DNA from: an uncultured Methylibium sp.
GTDB lineage: Bacteria > Pseudomonadota > Gammaproteobacteria > Burkholderiales > Burkholderiaceae_C
Assembly (NCBI RefSeq): GCF_902826655.1
Contig: NZ_CADEFR010000001.1
Coordinates: forward strand, 119,388-183,387
Reading direction: 5' to 3'
Length of the DNA stretch: 64,000 bases
Position 1 is the stretch's first letter. Each line of letters starts with the position of its first letter. The notes under the pieces were generated by a model. The model worked only from the letters and a program-made list of their open reading frames with translations. It did not search any database and was not told the origin of the DNA. The translations under genes and the position numbers were made by a program. Below, piece by piece: positions 60,862-64,000 of the stretch.

Positions 60862-62175
60862 TCACAGCCGATCGAGCATCAGCTTGACGGCCTCCTCCCA
60901 GTTGTCCCAAACCGCGATCAAGCCCTTTCGCGTCGGCAGGTGGGCGGCGTGAACAGCCGCACCGAGGGTGTCGAGGCTGGTCGCGTGGTCCTTGCTGGAG
61001 TGCGCTATGCGCATGTTCTTCAGTTGCCCCTGCGTACAGCCATCGGCCTCAAGCTTCTCCATGCACACCTTGACCAGCAAGTTGTCAGCCATCTTCGGCT
61101 GATACACACCGCGCTTCTTGGCGAACAACACCATGACGCACTCCAACACTGCACGCAGCAGGTAGTTGGCCGCGTACTCGAAGTTCTCATCGGGCTTCGC
61201 CCTGCGCAGCTCATCCACGAGCCGACGCAACGGCTTGTTCGGGTGGGTCACGATGAAGTCGGAAGGAATGACCGTCGGGCGATCGCTTGGGTGACGCGGG
61301 CCGCGCTTCTTCGGAGGCGACGTTGGCGCCGCGGGCGGTGGTGTCACCGGCGAGGGCAGTAGTGTTCGCGGCGAGACGCCGTCAGCCTGAAGCGATCCGG
61401 CATAGGCCACGCGGGCCCTCTGGTCCGACCGCGAATTCACCGGTGGCAGATCGTCCGGATCACGACGGGGAGCCGCATCCAGCACAAAGCGTTTCAGGGC
61501 CACGTCAACCTCGTCCGGGTCGTGTGTGAACAGCAACTCTCCCCGGTGCCCCAGTCCCATGGCAGCACGGACCACTGGATTGCTAAGGTACCGCGTCAGC
61601 GTTGTGACGGGGATCTTGGCGCGGATCCCCGAGTCAATCCACCCGCCCGCCTCCGCTCGATCGAGAATCGCGACCGCAAGATTGTCAGGAGACGCCCCCT
61701 TGGCGAAGCGCGCCTTCTGCGTTGTGTCCCAGGGGCGCGTGCCGACGCCATCCTGCTGGCCCAGGTGCCGCAGTTCGAGCCACTGCCGCGCGCTCTCTCG
61801 GTCTTTGAAAACGACGATCGAGAACTTGACCGGAAGCGTCGCACCGAGCACCTCGAGCGCAGTTCTCGCGGCCGACGTCGGTGCCTTCTTCGGGTCCTTG
61901 AGCACCTTCAAGGCCGCGGTGCGCCGATTGCCCTCGAGCACGACGTAGTGTCCGGGGTTGTCCTCTAGTTCAATCGCACCCATCGTTTCGAGAGGGCTGA
62001 TGCCTCCCTTCTTCGCGATGTCCCTGGCCATCGACATCACGCGCTCCGACTTGAAGAGCTGCGCGATGATCTTCGCCTCGTCCTCGATCGGCTTATGCCG
62101 CGGGTTCTGCGGGTCCAAGTGCAGGCGCGACAGAGCAACTTCGACGCGCTCGCCTTGCGTCTTGTTCGTGACCAT
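60862..62175 (-). CDS. ParB/Srx-domain protein paired with the methylase
   Basis: A 437-residue protein. The ATG at 62175 is preceded by GGGGAGAGG. Residues about 10-105 form a ParB/Srx-type domain: LDPQNPRHKPI, GISPLETMGAIE and VVLEGNRRTAALKVL are the ParB box patterns, which occur in ParB CTPases and in nucleases or DNA-modification proteins. The middle has a Pro-rich linker (SPVTPPPAAPTSPPKKRGPRHP). The C-terminal 140 residues are helical and unassigned. No ParA gene is nearby, so it is unlikely to be the chromosomal partition ParB. Probably the second component of a methylase-based defence or phage module. Confidence 0.8.
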   Translation of the reverse strand: MVTNKTQGERVEVALSRLHLDPQNPRHKPIEDEAKIIAQLFKSERVMSMARDIAKKGGISPLETMGAIELEDNPGHYVVLEGNRRTAALKVLKDPKKAPTSAARTALEVLGATLPVKFSIVVFKDRESARQWLELRHLGQQDGVGTRPWDTTQKARFAKGASPDNLAVAILDRAEAGGWIDSGIRAKIPVTTLTRYLSNPVVRAAMGLGHRGELLFTHDPDEVDVALKRFVLDAAPRRDPDDLPPVNSRSDQRARVAYAGSLQADGVSPRTLLPSPVTPPPAAPTSPPKKRGPRHPSDRPTVIPSDFIVTHPNKPLRRLVDELRRAKPDENFEYAANYLLRAVLECVMVLFAKKRGVYQPKMADNLLVKVCMEKLEADGCTQGQLKNMRIAHSSKDHATSLDTLGAAVHAAHLPTRKGLIAVWDNWEEAVKLMLDRL

Positions 62176-62396
62176 CCTCTCCCCTTCCCTAGCGATCCGT
62201 GCGCCGGTGCGCTTTCGATCGCGGCCGATTGTGCGCCACAGCAGGGGCGCTGAGCCTGCGCGCGTCTGCTTGCTGCACGTGATCGGTCCCTTGGGTCGCC
62301 AGTGCCAGCGTCTGCACACGCTGCAGAGCGGCCTTCAACCAGACGAACCATGCATCAGCAGGTCACCTGAACCCAGAGACCTCGCGGCCGGCCGGA

Positions 62397-63167
62397 TCAA
62401 GGCATCCAGCGTCCCGCTGCGTCCAGCAGCCCCTGCCGCACCCGCTGCTGGCGCACCGGGTCGGCGTCACCGCACGCCAGGCGGCACATCCAGTCGGTGG
62501 GCGACTCGAAGTCGCAGTGTGAGGCGCCCACGATCAGCTCGTCGCGCCACAGCGCAGGCAGCGCGGCGCCCCAGGGGGCGGCCACGCTGTCGGCGTTGCA
62601 ACGCGACGGCGGTGCGCGCAGCAGCAGCGCCTCGGTGCGCAGCCGGCCGGCGGCCGCCAGGCCCAGTCGGTCGGTCTCGCCGGCCATCGTGCGGTCGAAG
62701 GGGTCCAGCCCCACGAAGCCGACCACGCCTGGCGTGTCCGCCGCCAGCAGGCTGGACAACCCGCCCGCAGAAAAGCCCACGAGCATGACCTTCTCCACCG
62801 GCTTGCCGAAGGTGCCGCCGCGTCGCAATGACTCCACCAGCGCGGCGATCGCCCGGCCATTGCAGCGGAAGTCGAAGGTGCAGGGCAGGTCCGGCGCCAA
62901 GGCCAGCACGCCCGCATCGGCCAGCGCCTGCGCGTGGCCCGCCAGCGTGCGCCGGCTGCGTGTGAAGCCGTGCGAGAGGATGGCGGCCCCGCGCGGCGAG
63001 CCGGTGGCGGGGTACACGTCCAGCGTCACGCGGTGGCCGTCGAGTGCCTGCACCATCGTCTGCACGGGCGCCGGCGCCGAAGGCTGGGCCGCGGCGGTCG
63101 TCGTGAGCATGGCCGCCGCCGCGGCCAGCAGCGCGGTGCGGAAGCTCGGCCTTCGTGACCCGCCCAT
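62397..63167 (-). CDS. Exported alpha/beta hydrolase (dienelactone hydrolase/chlorophyllase-like)
   Basis: A 256-residue protein with a signal peptide (SFRTALLAAAAAMLTTTAAAQ). The core has ILSHGFTRSRRTLAGHAQALA, the nucleophile elbow GFSAGG (Ser), and a late His in GASHCDFESPTDW. Several cysteines (CTFDFRC, CRLAC) may form disulfides in the periplasm. Substrate unknown. The gene lies 19 bp downstream of the small membrane protein gene and may be co-transcribed with it. Confidence 0.85.
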   Translation of the reverse strand: MGGSRRPSFRTALLAAAAAMLTTTAAAQPSAPAPVQTMVQALDGHRVTLDVYPATGSPRGAAILSHGFTRSRRTLAGHAQALADAGVLALAPDLPCTFDFRCNGRAIAALVESLRRGGTFGKPVEKVMLVGFSAGGLSSLLAADTPGVVGFVGLDPFDRTMAGETDRLGLAAAGRLRTEALLLRAPPSRCNADSVAAPWGAALPALWRDELIVGASHCDFESPTDWMCRLACGDADPVRQQRVRQGLLDAAGRWMP

Positions 63168-63186
63168 GATGATGCTTTGCCGCGCC

Positions 63187-63666
63187 TCAGCGCACCTTCA
63201 CCATCAGCTTCGGCCGCCACACCGCCAGCACGACGTTCACCACGCTGACCACGATCAGCAGCCACAGCGTGTTGCGCTCGGACCGCAGCAGCGAGTCGAG
63301 CACGGCCGGATCGGCGACTGCCGCCACCAGCTGCGCCTGCTTCTGACCCGACGCGACGACCAGCAGCGTCGCCCCGAACACGCTCAGGCCCAGCAGCGCC
63401 TTCACCCAGGCCCAGCCGGCGTCCTTGTAGGCCTGCGTCGCCGCCAGCGCGATCAGGCCGCTGACCACGACGACGGCCATCGACGGCACCAGCAGGTACT
63501 GCGCGATCGCGGCAAACACCTGCCGGGCCGCGGCAAAGTCCGCGGGCGACGCGCGGTCGGCGACCTGGTTGATGACGAGGCAGGCCGCCAGCGCGCCGCC
63601 GTAGGCGATCGACGCGATGTCGTGCAGCGCCTTCATGTTGAATCGCAACCAGCGCGGGCCGTTCAT
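63187..63666 (-). CDS. Small membrane protein, DUF2269/CopD-like topology
   Basis: A 159-residue protein with four hydrophobic helices ([83 protein letters not shown]). The spacing resembles small DUF2269-type membrane proteins, but I am not certain of the family. Its start overlaps the flavoprotein stop by ATGA, so the two are co-translated. Confidence 0.75.
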   Translation of the reverse strand: MNGPRWLRFNMKALHDIASIAYGGALAACLVINQVADRASPADFAAARQVFAAIAQYLLVPSMAVVVVSGLIALAATQAYKDAGWAWVKALLGLSVFGATLLVVASGQKQAQLVAAVADPAVLDSLLRSERNTLWLLIVVSVVNVVLAVWRPKLMVKVR

Positions 63667-64000
63667 TCGACCCTCCCCGCTACCTCGGCCGCCAGCGCCA
63701 GGCACGAGGTGAGCCCCGGCGACTCGATGCCCAGCAGGTTGACGAGCCCGGGCACGCCGTGCTCCGCGGGCCCGTCGATGCGGAAGTCGCTCGCCGCGTC
63801 GTCGGGGCCGCCGAGCTTGGGTCGCACGCCGCTGTAGGCGGGCTGCAGGGCGCCGTCGGGCAGCGCCGGCCAGTAGCGGCGCACCTCGGCGTAGAAGCTG
63901 TCGCCGCGCTGCGGGTCCACGCGGTAGTCCAGGTCCTGCTCGGTCGTGCCTTCGTCGAGCCACTGCACGTCGGGGCCAAAGCGCGCCTGGCCGCCGAGGT
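63663..64000 (-). CDS. LhgO-like FAD-dependent oxidoreductase, C-terminal part
   Basis: The frame is open to the window end, so only about 112 C-terminal residues are seen. The blocks [30 protein letters not shown] and [20 protein letters not shown] match the C-terminus of L-2-hydroxyglutarate oxidase-like (DAO fold) flavoproteins. Substrate cannot be told from this part. It overlaps the next gene by ATGA. Confidence 0.85.
   Translation of the reverse strand, partial: LGGQARFGPDVQWLDEGTTEQDLDYRVDPQRGDSFYAEVRRYWPALPDGALQPAYSGVRPKLGGPDDAASDFRIDGPAEHGVPGLVNLLGIESPGLTSCLALAAEVAGRVE

Overview
The window is a gene-dense, roughly 70 % GC stretch of bacterial chromosome. Gene content points to a respiring betaproteobacterium of the order Burkholderiales (Rubrivivax/Leptothrix/Methylibium-like): CydAB-type oxidase, PQQ synthesis with the PQQ-alcohol-dehydrogenase ABC system, a Bug-family solute receptor, HAE1-type RND efflux and many TetR regulators. 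This assignment is inferred from gene families, not from a marker gene. I see no rRNA, tRNA, CRISPR array, prophage or insertion sequence.

Layout. 1-5.2 kb holds the end of cydB, a MASE1-GGDEF diguanylate cyclase, a TetR regulator and SDR oxidoreductase that share near-identical operators, and a MATE exporter. 5.2-9.6 kb (minus strand) is a complete tungsten aldehyde oxidoreductase operon (four-cluster ferredoxin, AOR catalytic subunit, FAD subunit, MoaD-like protein, small unknown). Divergent from it is an AcoR-like bacterial enhancer-binding regulator with a damaged sigma-54 contact loop. 12-20.2 kb holds a proline iminopeptidase-like hydrolase, pqqBCDE without pqqA, and the PQQ-associated ABC/beta-propeller cluster. 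The alcohol-aldehyde-acid theme probably links 5-20 kb. A Bug-type receptor ends this block.

21.2-38.2 kb (minus strand) is the most remarkable part: a type I secretion operon, read 38.2 to 21.2 kb. It encodes a 56-aa exported peptide, an HlyB-like ABC transporter, an HlyD-like adaptor, a GT4 glycosyltransferase, a 75-aa mini-RTX protein, a two-helix membrane protein and a giant (~3,518 aa) RTX protein with an N-terminal lipase-type hydrolase domain. Four junctions are 4-bp ATGA overlaps. The layout suggests a secreted, possibly glycosylated RTX hydrolase made together with a coupled protector or accessory protein.

38.3-49.4 kb carries a split MacAB-type exporter (the adaptor has a Spy-like insert), divergent from a TetR-adaptor-RND operon through a perfect 22-bp palindrome, followed by pcm and tolC. 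TolC could also serve the type I system. 49.5-59.5 kb has a DUF805 protein, an unusual FAD-oxidase/methyltransferase fusion cassette with a secreted unknown and a hydrolase, an S41-like peptidase, an ECF sigma/anti-sigma pair, a TPR protein, a TerB/DUF697-like protein preceded by a strong hairpin, and a Tim44-domain protein. 59.9-62.2 kb is a lower-GC insertion with a D12-class adenine methylase and a ParB/Srx-domain protein. 62.4-64 kb ends with a hydrolase, a small membrane protein and the C-terminus of an LhgO-like flavoprotein.
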